NCBI GenBank assembly: GCA_964348455.1
Contig: CAYGCQ010000016.1
Location: 1-27,121 of the forward strand
Source: UBA10133 sp964348455
Lineage (GTDB): Bacteria; Patescibacteriota; Microgenomatia; UBA1400; MFAQ01
Direction of reading: 5' to 3'
DNA length: 27,121 nucleotides
Position 1 is the stretch's first letter; each line of letters opens with the position of its first letter. A model generated the notes under the pieces. That model was given only the letters and a program-made list of their open reading frames with translations, did not search any database and had not been told where the DNA came from. Shown one piece after another: positions 14,553 to 21,046 of this stretch. Position numbers and translations under genes: made by a program.

Positions 14553-14777
14553 ATGAAACACCTACTCGGAACAGTCAAAAGTGACAAAAATCTAAAAACA
14601 GCAATTGTTGATGTCATAAGTTTTAAAGTTCACCCCAAATATCTCAAGAGAATTAAGGTAAATAAATCTTTTGCTGCTCACAACGAACTAGGTGCCAAAA
14701 CCGGTAACCGTGTCCGCATTGAAGAAACCCGACCCATTAGTAAATCCAAGCGCTGGATAATCACAAAAATAATATGA
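14553..14777 (+). CDS. rpsQ: 30S ribosomal protein S17 (uS17)
   Basis: 74 residues, shorter than the usual 80-87. GTVKSDKNLKTAIVDV, HPKYLKRIKVNKSFAAHNE and the ETRPISKSKRWIITKII end identify the OB-fold S17. The ATG begins 1 nt after the rpmC stop codon, and its TGA stop overlaps the rplN ATG in an ATGA arrangement. Confidence 0.95.
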   Translation: MKHLLGTVKSDKNLKTAIVDVISFKVHPKYLKRIKVNKSFAAHNELGAKTGNRVRIEETRPISKSKRWIITKII

Positions 14778-15148
14778 TTCAACTAAGATCCGTCCTAAAA
14801 GTAGCCGATAATTCCGGCGCCAAACTAATCAAGGTTATTCTTGTTCATGGTGGTTCACGTCGCCGCTTTGGCTATATTGGTGATGTCGTTACTGCTGCAG
14901 TTGAAGGCTCAGAAGCCACAGGTGCCGTCAAAGACAAGCAGGTTGTCAAGGCTGTCATTGTACGTACCCGCAAAGAAACCCGTCGAGATGACGGTACTTA
15001 TGTTCGATTCGATGACAATGCTGCTGTTATTATTGATTCAATTGCGAGCAAGCTCCCTTTAGGCACTCGCGTCTTTGGTCCAATCGCACGTGAGGTCAAA
15101 GATGCTGGGTTTGCCAAGATTGCTTCATTAGCACCGGAAGTAGTCTAA
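14774..15148 (+). CDS. rplN: 50S ribosomal protein L14 (uL14)
   Basis: 124 residues. MIQLRSVLKVADNSGAKLIK at the start, GDVVTAAVEG, VKAVIVRTRKETRRDDGTYVRFDDNAAVII and GTRVFGPIAREV are family hallmarks. L14 forms an inter-subunit bridge. ATGA overlap with rpsQ. Confidence 0.97.
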   Translation: MIQLRSVLKVADNSGAKLIKVILVHGGSRRRFGYIGDVVTAAVEGSEATGAVKDKQVVKAVIVRTRKETRRDDGTYVRFDDNAAVIIDSIASKLPLGTRVFGPIAREVKDAGFAKIASLAPEVV

Positions 15149-15201
15149 TCAAAACTGTGTCACTTGCCCAAGCGAGTCCACAACCAAAAAATAAAAAGAA
15201 T

Positions 15202-15525
15202 ATGTTTAAATTTAAAACCAACGACACAGTTCAAATCACCGCCGGCAAAGACAAGGGTAGAAGCGGTAAGATCATCAAAGTTATTCCTGCAGATCAGAAA
15301 GTCCTAGTCGAAGGCATCAACGTCTACAAGAAACACATCAAACCAAAAGGCAATGAGCCTGGCACCATTCTGACCTTACCTAGAGCTATTTCGGTCGCCT
15401 CTGTCGCTCTTCTTTGCCCTAGCTGCGGCAAGCCTACACGTGTTGGCTTTGATGCCTCTCAAACTCCAAAGGTTAGAGTTTGTCATAAATGTCACCAGAT
15501 TATCAGTTCCGAGATCAAAAAATGA
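15202..15525 (+). CDS. rplX: 50S ribosomal protein L24 (uL24) with zinc ribbon
   Basis: From the ATG at 15202 it encodes 107 residues: KFKTNDTVQITAGKDKGRSG (KOW motif), VLVEGINVYKKHIKP and a C-terminal ribbon with CPSC (72/75) and CHKC (94/97). The four Cys can bind zinc, as in a subset of L24 proteins. A GTG at 15157 would add MSLAQASPQPKNKKN; this extension has no L24 similarity and 15202 fits the family start, so I prefer 15202. L24 starts 50S assembly. Its TGA overlaps the rplE ATG. Confidence 0.92.
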   Translation: MFKFKTNDTVQITAGKDKGRSGKIIKVIPADQKVLVEGINVYKKHIKPKGNEPGTILTLPRAISVASVALLCPSCGKPTRVGFDASQTPKVRVCHKCHQIISSEIKK

Positions 15526-16082
15526 CACAAACACTAAAAGAAAAATATCTAAAAGAAATCCGACCAACTCTTCAAAAAGAGCTGGGAATCTCTTCTGTTG
15601 AAGCAGTTCCAAAAGTAGTTAAAATTACAGTGAACACCAGTTCCCGCGATTTTAAGACTGACAAAGACCTCTTAGCCAAGACCAAGGCTTGGATGTCAAT
15701 CATCACGGGTCAGGCTCCTCTAGAAACTAAATCTCGTACCAGCATCGCCGCATTTAACCTTCGTGAGGGTGAAGTCGTGGGCCTCAAAGTCACTTTGAGA
15801 GCTAACAGGATGTATGACTTTCTCCAGAAGCTAACTTCGATTGTTCTACCTCGTTTAAAAGATTTTCAGGGAGTTTCCCGTAACACTTTTGACAAAAATG
15901 GTAACTATACACTCGGTTTTCCCGAACAAATAGTGTTTCCTGAGGTGGAATATGATAAAATCGGGAGGATTCAAGGGCTGGAGATCACAATTTCTACGAG
16001 CGCGAAGGATCCAAAAACATCTTTAATGCTTCTCTTGGCTTTAGGCATGCCTTTTACCAAAGAAGAGACAAGTAACAAATAA
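15522..16082 (+). CDS. rplE: 50S ribosomal protein L5 (uL5)
   Basis: 186 residues from the ATG at 15522, which overlaps the rplX stop (ATGA). An upstream ATG at 15489 lies inside rplX and would add an unrelated 11 residues. Family features: LKEKYLKEIRPTLQKELG, the beta region with GQAPLETKSRTSIAAFNLREG, GLKVTLR, RLKDFQGV and NYTLGFPEQIVFPEVEYDKI. L5 binds 5S rRNA. Confidence 0.96.
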   Translation: MTQTLKEKYLKEIRPTLQKELGISSVEAVPKVVKITVNTSSRDFKTDKDLLAKTKAWMSIITGQAPLETKSRTSIAAFNLREGEVVGLKVTLRANRMYDFLQKLTSIVLPRLKDFQGVSRNTFDKNGNYTLGFPEQIVFPEVEYDKIGRIQGLEITISTSAKDPKTSLMLLLALGMPFTKEETSNK

Positions 16083-16267
16083 TGGCTAAAAAAAGCAAAA
16101 TCGCTAAATCAATAAAACTCGCCGGTCACTCGACCAGAGACCATCGCCGTTGTCAGCTTTGTGGCCGACCACGTGGTGTCATTCGTATCTTCGGGCTTTG
16201 CCGCCTCTGTTTCAGGGAGATGGCCCACAGAGGAGAACTCCCCGGTGTTTTTAAAATGTCAAAATAA
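16082..16267 (+). CDS. rpsZ: 30S ribosomal protein S14, zinc type (uS14)
   Basis: The short 61-residue form with CxxC...CxxC: Cys24, Cys27, Cys40 and Cys43, in RRCQLCGRPRGVIRIFGLCR. Zinc-binding S14 is the type found in many Gram-positives and CPR. The ATG shares one base with the rplE stop codon (TAATG). Confidence 0.97.
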   Translation: MAKKSKIAKSIKLAGHSTRDHRRCQLCGRPRGVIRIFGLCRLCFREMAHRGELPGVFKMSK

Positions 16268-16269
16268 AT

Positions 16270-16659
16270 ATGGATACTACAGCAGACTTTCTAACTATTA
16301 TCAGAAACGGCTACATGGCCAAAAAAGAAACCGTAACGGTGAACTATTCTAAGATGCGATTTGGATTGATTAAGATTCTAAAATCCGAAGCATTTGTTGA
16401 GGACTACATCGTCGAAGAAGACAAGCCTGTAAGCAGGATAGTGATAACTCTTCGCTATTTTGATAAAGGACTTGCAGCCGTCACTGGAATCAAGAAAATA
16501 AGCAAACCCAGTGTCCGTATTTACTCTGCTCACAACGAAATTCCTAAGGTTCTATCAGGAGCCGGAACTACAATTATTTCCACTTCCGCTGGTCTCATGA
16601 CCGGTAAAGCCGCCAGATCAAAACATCTCGGGGGTGAAGTTATCTGCCAAATTTGGTAA
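16270..16659 (+). CDS. rpsH: 30S ribosomal protein S8 (uS8)
   Basis: 129 residues, normal length. DFLTIIRNGYMAKKETVTV at the N-terminus, then RIVITLRYF, GIKKISKPSVRIY and the closing STSAGLMTGKAARSKHLGGE, which matches the conserved STSxGxMTxxxAxxxxxGGE motif. S8 binds 16S rRNA centrally; in E. coli it also represses the spc operon. Confidence 0.97.
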   Translation: MDTTADFLTIIRNGYMAKKETVTVNYSKMRFGLIKILKSEAFVEDYIVEEDKPVSRIVITLRYFDKGLAAVTGIKKISKPSVRIYSAHNEIPKVLSGAGTTIISTSAGLMTGKAARSKHLGGEVICQIW

Positions 16660-16665
16660 AAATAT

Positions 16666-17214
16666 ATGAGCCGCATTGGACGTAAACCACTATATCTACC
16701 AACCTCCGTTACATTTGAGAAAACGGAAACCACTTTGAAGTTCACCGGACCTAAAGGAATCCTGGAATCAGTTTTACCTAAAGGTATTGAAATCGATGTC
16801 AAGGATAACGTCATAAACTTTACTCGAACCAGTGATGTTCCTTCTGTTAGAGCACTTCACGGCCTAGCTCGTCGCTTAGCTCAGAATGCAGTCACCGGAG
16901 TTACCGACGGCTTTGTAAAAGATCTACAGTTAGTGGGTACCGGTTACAGAGTTGCTCCTCATGCCGATGGACTTTCGCTTTCAGTTGGTTACTCTCACCC
17001 AGTTATCTTCAAAAATGTCCCTGGTGTTACTATCACCACCGAAGGTCAAGACAAAATTAAAGTTACCGGAATTGACAAACAACTGGTAGGCCAAGTTTCT
17101 GCCGACATCCGCGCAGTAAGAAAACCTGAACCTTACAAAGGTAAAGGTATTCGTTACTCAGATGAAGTCGTCATCAAGAAACAAGGCAAAACAGCTACTA
17201 AGACAGCCGCCTAA
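16666..17214 (+). CDS. rplF: 50S ribosomal protein L6 (uL6)
   Basis: 182 residues. MSRIGRKPLYLP, KFTGPKGILE, GLARRLAQNAVTGVTDGFVKD and GTGYRV in the first domain; PVIF, KVTGIDKQLVGQVSADIRAV and KPEPYKGKGIRYSDEVV in the second. It lies near the GTPase centre. The start follows GGTAAAAAT without SD. Confidence 0.97.
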   Translation: MSRIGRKPLYLPTSVTFEKTETTLKFTGPKGILESVLPKGIEIDVKDNVINFTRTSDVPSVRALHGLARRLAQNAVTGVTDGFVKDLQLVGTGYRVAPHADGLSLSVGYSHPVIFKNVPGVTITTEGQDKIKVTGIDKQLVGQVSADIRAVRKPEPYKGKGIRYSDEVVIKKQGKTATKTAA

Positions 17215-17219
17215 AACAT

Positions 17220-17564
17220 ATGAATAAATTCTTAACACCCCAGAAATCTAGAGCTAATCGAATTCGTGCCAAGCTGCTTGCTATCACGACTCGGCCTCGC
17301 TTAACCGTCAATCGATCCAACTCGAACATCTTTGCTCAGGTTTTAGACCAGAGTGGAAAAGTTATCGTTGCCTTAGGTTCACAGGGAATGAAAGACTTTA
17401 AAGGTACAAAAATCGAGATGGCTGAAGTCGTCGGGAAAAAGCTCGGAGAAATGGCTAAAGAGAAAAAAGTAACCACCGTCGTTTTTGATCGTGGTTCCTA
17501 TAAATTTCATGGCCGTATCAAAGCTTTGGCCGAAGGTGTCCGTGAATCCGGAATTAAATTCTAG
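17220..17564 (+). CDS. rplR: 50S ribosomal protein L18 (uL18)
   Basis: 114 residues. RPRLTVNRSNSNIFAQVLDQ, TTVVFDRGSYKFHGRIKALAEG and the RESGIKF end are the 5S rRNA-binding L18 pattern. It starts after AAAACAT, 5 nt past rplF. It ends in TAG and is followed by an 83-nt spacer with a dispersed repeat. Confidence 0.97.
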   Translation: MNKFLTPQKSRANRIRAKLLAITTRPRLTVNRSNSNIFAQVLDQSGKVIVALGSQGMKDFKGTKIEMAEVVGKKLGEMAKEKKVTTVVFDRGSYKFHGRIKALAEGVRESGIKF

Positions 17565-17565
17565 T

Positions 17566-17597
17566 GTCATCCCGACCGAAGTGGAGGGGTCTCACAC
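17566..17597 (+). repeat. Dispersed GTCATCCCGACCGAAG repeat between rplR and rpsE
   Basis: GTCATCCCGACCGAAGTGGA continues GGGGTCTCACAC; the copy at 18239 differs at one base (GGGATCTCAC). It begins 1 nt after the rplR stop. A low-complexity AT tract (ATAAAAT/CTAAAAT units, 17611-17642) separates it from rpsE. Confidence 0.8.
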
Positions 17598-17647
17598 CAT
17601 CAAACAAAAATATAAAATATAAAATCTAAAATCTAAAATAAACAAAA

Positions 17648-18166
17648 ATGGCATACGCAGGTAACACAAACAATTCAAATAGAGGCGGAGGCCGACCGGC
17701 ACCCGAGGGTTTCGAGCAAGTTCTCGAGATTAGACGTGTAAGCAAAAAGACTACAGGTGGTACGAACGTCTCCTTCTCAGCTCTTGTTGTTACTGGAGAC
17801 AAAAAGGGAAAAGTTGGTTTGGGTTTGGCCAAAGCTCCGAACGTTGCCAATGCCATAAAAAAAGCTATTCGTCTTAGTAATCGCGATCTGGTTCAAGTTC
17901 CTTTGGTTGAGGGCACAATTCCTTACGAAACTATTTCCAAATATGGTGCTTCCAAAGTTCTCTTCCGACCAGCCCCAAAAGGTACGGGTATCATTGCCGG
18001 TTCATCTGTTAGAGCTGTCGTTGAAGCCGCCGGTGTCACAGACATCGTTTGTAAAGTTCTCGGAACCAATAACAAAACCAGCAATGCCAGAGCCACTTTC
18101 AAAGCCCTTAAGCAAATCGAAGTTTTAGCCAAGAAATATCAAATGCTCAAAGCCGTTCGCGCCTAA
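17648..18166 (+). CDS. rpsE: 30S ribosomal protein S5 (uS5)
   Basis: 172 residues. FEQVLEIRRVSKKTTGGTNVSF (about 22-43) begins the dsRNA-binding-like domain; GDKKGKVGLGLAKAPNVANAI, then GASKVLFRPAPKGTGIIAGS and VLGTNNKTSNARATFKAL complete the family pattern. The first 20 residues are Asn/Gly-rich, probably disordered. S5 acts in mRNA entry and decoding accuracy. rpmD (L30), which normally follows, is absent. Confidence 0.97.
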   Translation: MAYAGNTNNSNRGGGRPAPEGFEQVLEIRRVSKKTTGGTNVSFSALVVTGDKKGKVGLGLAKAPNVANAIKKAIRLSNRDLVQVPLVEGTIPYETISKYGASKVLFRPAPKGTGIIAGSSVRAVVEAAGVTDIVCKVLGTNNKTSNARATFKALKQIEVLAKKYQMLKAVRA

Positions 18167-18181
18167 TACTAGTAATTCAAT

Positions 18182-18210
18182 GTCATTCCCGACCTGATCG
18201 GGAATCTATA
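18182..18210 (+). repeat. Dispersed palindromic repeat between rpsE and rplO
   Basis: GTCATTCCCGACCTGATCGG then GAATCTATA. Arms ATTCCCGA/TCGGGAAT pair around CCTGA. Identical over this length to the copy at 23016. Confidence 0.85.
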
Positions 18211-18238
18211 AAAATAAAACAAAATAAATAAATTAACC

Positions 18239-18270
18239 GTCATCCCGACCGAAGTGGAGGGATCTCACAC
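18239..18270 (+). repeat. Second dispersed repeat between rpsE and rplO
   Basis: GTCATCCCGACCGAAGTGGA then GGGATCTCACAC. It forms a pair with the copy at 18182; together they fill most of the 115-nt spacer where rpmD would sit. Confidence 0.8.
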
Positions 18271-18281
18271 CACCAAAACAT

Positions 18282-18743
18282 ATGATGCTACTTTCTAATC
18301 TCCCCAAAATAAATAAAACACCCAAGAAACGACTCGGTCGTGGCTTTGGTTCAGGTGTCGGTGGTCACACCGTCGGTCGTGGTCAAAAAGGTCAAAAGAG
18401 CCGTGGCTCTATCCCTCTATGGTTCGAGGGTGGACAGCTTCCCTTGGTTCGCCGCACCCCTTTCATCAAAGGTAAGCATCGCTTTCAGGTCATCAAGCTT
18501 CAGCCAATTACAGTCAACTTTGACCGTTTAGAGAAATTTGAAGCCAATTCTGTTATAGATCCTCTTTTCTTAGCCACAGCCCTTAAAGTGAGCGAGAAAG
18601 AAGCCAAGCGTGGTTTCAAGATCATCGCTACAGGAAAGCTCACCAAAGCCCTTCAAGTGGCAGTTCCTGCCTCTGCAGGTGCTATAAAAGCCATTGAGGC
18701 TGCCGGCGGCTCTGTACTCAGAGTGCCGGAGACAGTTTCGTAA
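18282..18743 (+). CDS. rplO: 50S ribosomal protein L15 (uL15)
   Basis: 153 residues. RLGRGFGSGVGGHTVGRGQK with KGQKSRG, WFEGGQLPLVRRTPFIKG and, near the end, a KALQVAVPASAGAIKAIEAAGG stretch are typical L15. Two ATGs (18282, 18285) are possible; the first follows AAAACAT as for rplR and rplP. It is normally followed by secY, but here a repeat-rich spacer and three other genes intervene. Confidence 0.96.
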   Translation: MMLLSNLPKINKTPKKRLGRGFGSGVGGHTVGRGQKGQKSRGSIPLWFEGGQLPLVRRTPFIKGKHRFQVIKLQPITVNFDRLEKFEANSVIDPLFLATALKVSEKEAKRGFKIIATGKLTKALQVAVPASAGAIKAIEAAGGSVLRVPETVS

Positions 18744-18841
18744 CGAACCTGTCGAGGCGGGGGTGAGGGCAAATACAAAGTCTTTGATCCCGAACACATT
18801 TAATAGTCTCCGCCAAATAATTCCGAACTGTCCTGAATCTT

Positions 18842-18870
18842 GTCATTCCGGGCTAGACCCGGAATCCAGT
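18842..18870 (+). repeat. Dispersed palindromic repeat after rplO
   Basis: GTCATTCCGGGCTAGACCCG then GAATCCAGT. Arms ATTCCGGG/CCCGGAAT around CTAGA: the same architecture as the other palindromic copies with a different inner sequence. A degraded copy (GTCATCCACGCCTGTCAGGA) seems to follow near 18876. The rest of 18744-18975 holds no supportable gene. Confidence 0.75.
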
Positions 18871-18916
18871 ATTTGTCATCCACGCCTGTCAGGAAATTTA
18901 TTCAAGAAATTCCACT

Positions 18917-18948
18917 GTCATTCCGACCGAAGTAGAGGAATCTCCCTC
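18917..18948 (+). repeat. Dispersed GTCATTCCGACCGAAG repeat
   Basis: GTCATTCCGACCGAAGTAGA then GGAATCTCCCTC, one more copy of the type at 2374, 17566 and 18239. It lies just upstream of the promoter of the next gene. Confidence 0.8.
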
Positions 18949-18951
18949 CAA

Positions 18952-18981
18952 TTGGCTATCTCACCCCACCTATAGTATAAT
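18952..18981 (+). promoter_or_regulatory. Promoter of accessory gene at 19030
   Basis: TTGGCT (18952-18957), 18-nt spacer, TATAAT (18976-18981). The predicted leader of about 40 nt includes AAGGAG (19018-19023). Confidence 0.6.
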
Positions 18982-19029
18982 TCTCAAGTACGTAAGATCC
19001 TTCACAAAACTCGATATAAGGAGCAAAGA

Positions 19030-19743
19030 ATGAAAATTTCTGTATTAAGTACCTCTGGTCTTTCCGAAGAGACACAGACCTTGTTATCCGAACTGTACAA
19101 GAGTGTTGATAAAATTATCTCAATTGGCCAGTACCGTATGGGTTTCGAGACAGCCAAAATCCTTTATGGAGTCCTCTATTGGCCCAAATCGGCTGGTGGC
19201 TATCTTGCACTAAATCCTATCACTCGCAAAATGTACGACGTTGATTGGAGTCTGGTTCGTTTAGATACCAACTTCTCCATCGATCTGGACAATGTCACTA
19301 TCTTGAACGAAGTCCTTAAAGAATGTCTAGTACAAGCAAGTAGCGATGTTTACAGTTTCCCCCGTCGAGTACAGCGCCAACTTCAATCAATTGTTTATTC
19401 GATCACGAATCTCTTCCCCGGCATCAAATCCTACACGGGTCAGCCTCTAAACGAGCAATTCATTGTCATTCGCGTTGGTTTTGATTTCTATGCCCGCAAA
19501 GTGATCGATGCAGGCGAAACAGCAATGAAGCTTGTCAACTCAAAAATCGTTGACGGTCGTTTGTTTTTGAAGACCGACGAAGGCTATTTCGTCATCTCTC
19601 CAAAGGAAGAATTCGGCAACGATCTTTTTAGGTGCCCTGATCTCAACTTTGATAATGCAAAAGCCATCACTGGAATGAGCATTGCGAGTGAACGCGAATA
19701 CCGCGATCAATTCATTGCCTGGCTTGCCGAAGCAGGTTTGTAA
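19030..19743 (+). CDS. Hypothetical protein inserted between rplO and secY
   Basis: Family not recognised. 237 residues, no signal peptide or membrane segment. It begins MKISVLSTSGLSEETQTLLS, has a YGVLYWPKSAGGYLALNP stretch near 46-63, a basic patch FPRRVQRQLQS about 114-124, and an acidic, aromatic C-terminal third with DEGYFVISPKEEFG. It is probably cytosolic. AAGGAG (19018-19023) sits 6 nt before the ATG. It has its own consensus -10 and a terminator, so it is a self-contained unit within the spc operon. Base usage looks like the other genes, with no clear sign of recent transfer. Confidence 0.75.
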   Translation: MKISVLSTSGLSEETQTLLSELYKSVDKIISIGQYRMGFETAKILYGVLYWPKSAGGYLALNPITRKMYDVDWSLVRLDTNFSIDLDNVTILNEVLKECLVQASSDVYSFPRRVQRQLQSIVYSITNLFPGIKSYTGQPLNEQFIVIRVGFDFYARKVIDAGETAMKLVNSKIVDGRLFLKTDEGYFVISPKEEFGNDLFRCPDLNFDNAKAITGMSIASEREYRDQFIAWLAEAGL

Positions 19744-19761
19744 AATTTTCTTCCCAACTAG

Positions 19762-19784
19762 CCCACCTTCACAGGTGGGTTTTT
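19762..19784 (+). terminator. Intrinsic terminator after 19030-19743
   Basis: CCCACCT (19762-19768) and AGGTGGG (19773-19779) around TCAC, followed by TTTTT. The next promoter -10 begins 4 nt after the T-run. Confidence 0.85.
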
Positions 19785-19787
19785 ATA

Positions 19788-19793
19788 TATAAT
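19788..19793 (+). promoter_or_regulatory. -10 box of the 19802 gene (leaderless)
   Basis: Consensus TATAAT ends 8 nt before the ATG at 19802, so the transcript should begin within 1-2 nt of the start codon. No SD is possible with this layout. The upstream terminator T-run overlaps the -35 region. Confidence 0.55.
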
Positions 19794-19801
19794 ACTGCCT
19801 G

Positions 19802-20119
19802 ATGTTTAAAAACGAAGCAATTTTTACCAAAGCAGTCCTTACCGCCAAAAATCACATTGCCCGGTCAGAGGAGGGATTTAAACTCTTGTCTGAGGGAAGA
19901 TCTTTATCAGAAATGACCACCCCCATTACCGGCCTAACATCAGATGAAACTTTGGAAAGAAGAACAGATTATTTAGAATTTATTGGACAAATGAACAATG
20001 AGGATCTTAGAAAACAACTGTCCACAGTCGAACATCAAATCAATGTTGCTCTTGGTCGACCAATACAAGGGACTTCTGAGCTTTACTGGCAAAGAATCGT
20101 TATTCTTGACAGACTATAA
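19802..20119 (+). CDS. Small hypothetical protein upstream of the peptidase
   Basis: 105 residues, family not recognised. Mostly helical-looking and charged (KAVLTAKNHIARSEEGFKLL, ETLERRTDYLEFIGQMNNEDL), with no signal peptide. The TAA stop (20117-20119) lies inside a TATAAT that can serve as the -10 of the next gene, 7 nt before that gene's ATG. It could be a partner of the metallopeptidase because of adjacency, but nothing in the sequence proves this. The start is supported by the -10 box 8 nt upstream. Confidence 0.6.
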   Translation: MFKNEAIFTKAVLTAKNHIARSEEGFKLLSEGRSLSEMTTPITGLTSDETLERRTDYLEFIGQMNNEDLRKQLSTVEHQINVALGRPIQGTSELYWQRIVILDRL

Positions 20120-20120
20120 T
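20115..20120 (+). promoter_or_regulatory. -10 box overlapping a stop codon, before the M28-type gene
   Basis: GACTATAATTACCAAATG: consensus TATAAT (20115-20120) covers the TAA of the upstream gene and leaves 6 nt to the ATG at 20127. This fits leaderless transcription of the peptidase gene in addition to any read-through. Confidence 0.45.
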
Positions 20121-20126
20121 TACCAA

Positions 20127-21017
20127 ATGGATTACCTTAGAAAAGTCATCTCAGATCTCTGCGAGTTTTCTCCTCGCCAAGGGTTAAATGAAACAAAAGC
20201 CGCCAACTACTTGGAAAATTTTCTGCAATCGAACCATATCAACTATTCGATTCAAATTTTCGAAACGGAAGTTCCCATTGTAGATAAAGTAGAACTATAT
20301 TTAGATGGTCAAAAAATACCATGTCTCGGAGGTTCTTTCGAAAGCGGTAAAATTACTTCCAAGTCTCAGATCCAATTTAGCTCTTATTCCGATTTTATCG
20401 AAACTATTAATTATCCCCAGACTCCTGGACTTCATATTTCCAGAACGAACAAGAGTTTACTGGAAAAAGCTAAAAAAATATCGGGTGAAGTAGTTGTGAC
20501 CAGAACTTCATTTATTTCCAAAAACATCTTGGTTGGAAATTCAATTAATCCTAATAAAATTATCTTTGCCCATTACGACTCTCTCGGAGGAGGAGCTCTA
20601 GACAATGCAGGTAGTGTAGCCATCTGTTTAGAGCTAGCAACTCAAACACCTGATCTTTTAACTGGCAATCTTTTCGTTTTTGCCGGAAACGAAGAACTCT
20701 CTTACGATGGTCCAATTTACTGGGGGAAAGGTTTTAGGGAATTTGAAAGAGAATATGATGGAATAATTTTACAAGCCAAGGAAATCTTAATTGTTGATGG
20801 TGTTGGTGTGAGTAGACCGATGATAATCAAAGAAGATCTTGAGGAAGTTTTTCCTATCAATAAACTTCAAGAAATAATCTCCAAGGTTTCTTGGATTTCC
20901 AGCGACCAAGAAGAAGTCTTGAAAGCCTACCACTGCAAGGAAGACACCGTCGACAGACTAAATTTCGATTTTTTAGATGAATCGTTGTCTTTGCTCAAAG
21001 CAAAACTTCAAAAGTAA
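20127..21017 (+). CDS. M28-family metallopeptidase-like protein
   Basis: The 296-residue protein has the di-zinc M28 aminopeptidase ligand pattern: His149 and Asp151 in FAHYDS, Asp159 in GALDNAGS (bridging), Glu189-Glu190 in AGNEEL (general base and ligand), Asp224 in LIVDGVG and His269 in AYHCKEDTVDRL. N-terminal features (FSPRQGLNETKAANYLENFL) also match M28 peptidases, which remove residues from peptides using a remote C-terminal His. There is no signal peptide, so it should act in the cytosol, possibly in peptide recycling. The frame is open further upstream to 19998, but that overlaps the preceding gene; the ATG at 20127, 6 nt after a TATAAT, is the better start. Family level is fairly sure, substrate unknown. 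Confidence 0.8.
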   Translation: MDYLRKVISDLCEFSPRQGLNETKAANYLENFLQSNHINYSIQIFETEVPIVDKVELYLDGQKIPCLGGSFESGKITSKSQIQFSSYSDFIETINYPQTPGLHISRTNKSLLEKAKKISGEVVVTRTSFISKNILVGNSINPNKIIFAHYDSLGGGALDNAGSVAICLELATQTPDLLTGNLFVFAGNEELSYDGPIYWGKGFREFEREYDGIILQAKEILIVDGVGVSRPMIIKEDLEEVFPINKLQEIISKVSWISSDQEEVLKAYHCKEDTVDRLNFDFLDESLSLLKAKLQK

Positions 21018-21025
21018 TTTTGAAC

Positions 21026-21034
21026 TGATAGAAT
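21026..21034 (+). promoter_or_regulatory. Extended -10 upstream of secY
   Basis: TG-A-TAGAAT (21026-21034) is 12 nt before the secY ATG, giving a leader of only about 5 nt. It would restart transcription of secY-adk-map after the inserted cassette. Confidence 0.5.
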
Positions 21035-21046
21035 AGAACTCACGAT

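Noticed and set aside
15157..15201. GTG start giving L24 a 15-residue N-terminal extension
   Set aside because: The extra residues are not L24-like and the ATG at 15202 matches the usual start of the KOW domain.
14774..15525. Alternative genetic code (UGA as glycine)
   Set aside because: TGA is the stop of rpsQ, rplX and the membrane-protein gene, each at the expected family or frame end.
18694..18975. Open frame of 93 codons after rplO
   Set aside because: It overlaps the end of rplO in another frame and its second half is translated dispersed repeats (HSGLDPES, HSDRSRGIS-like strings).
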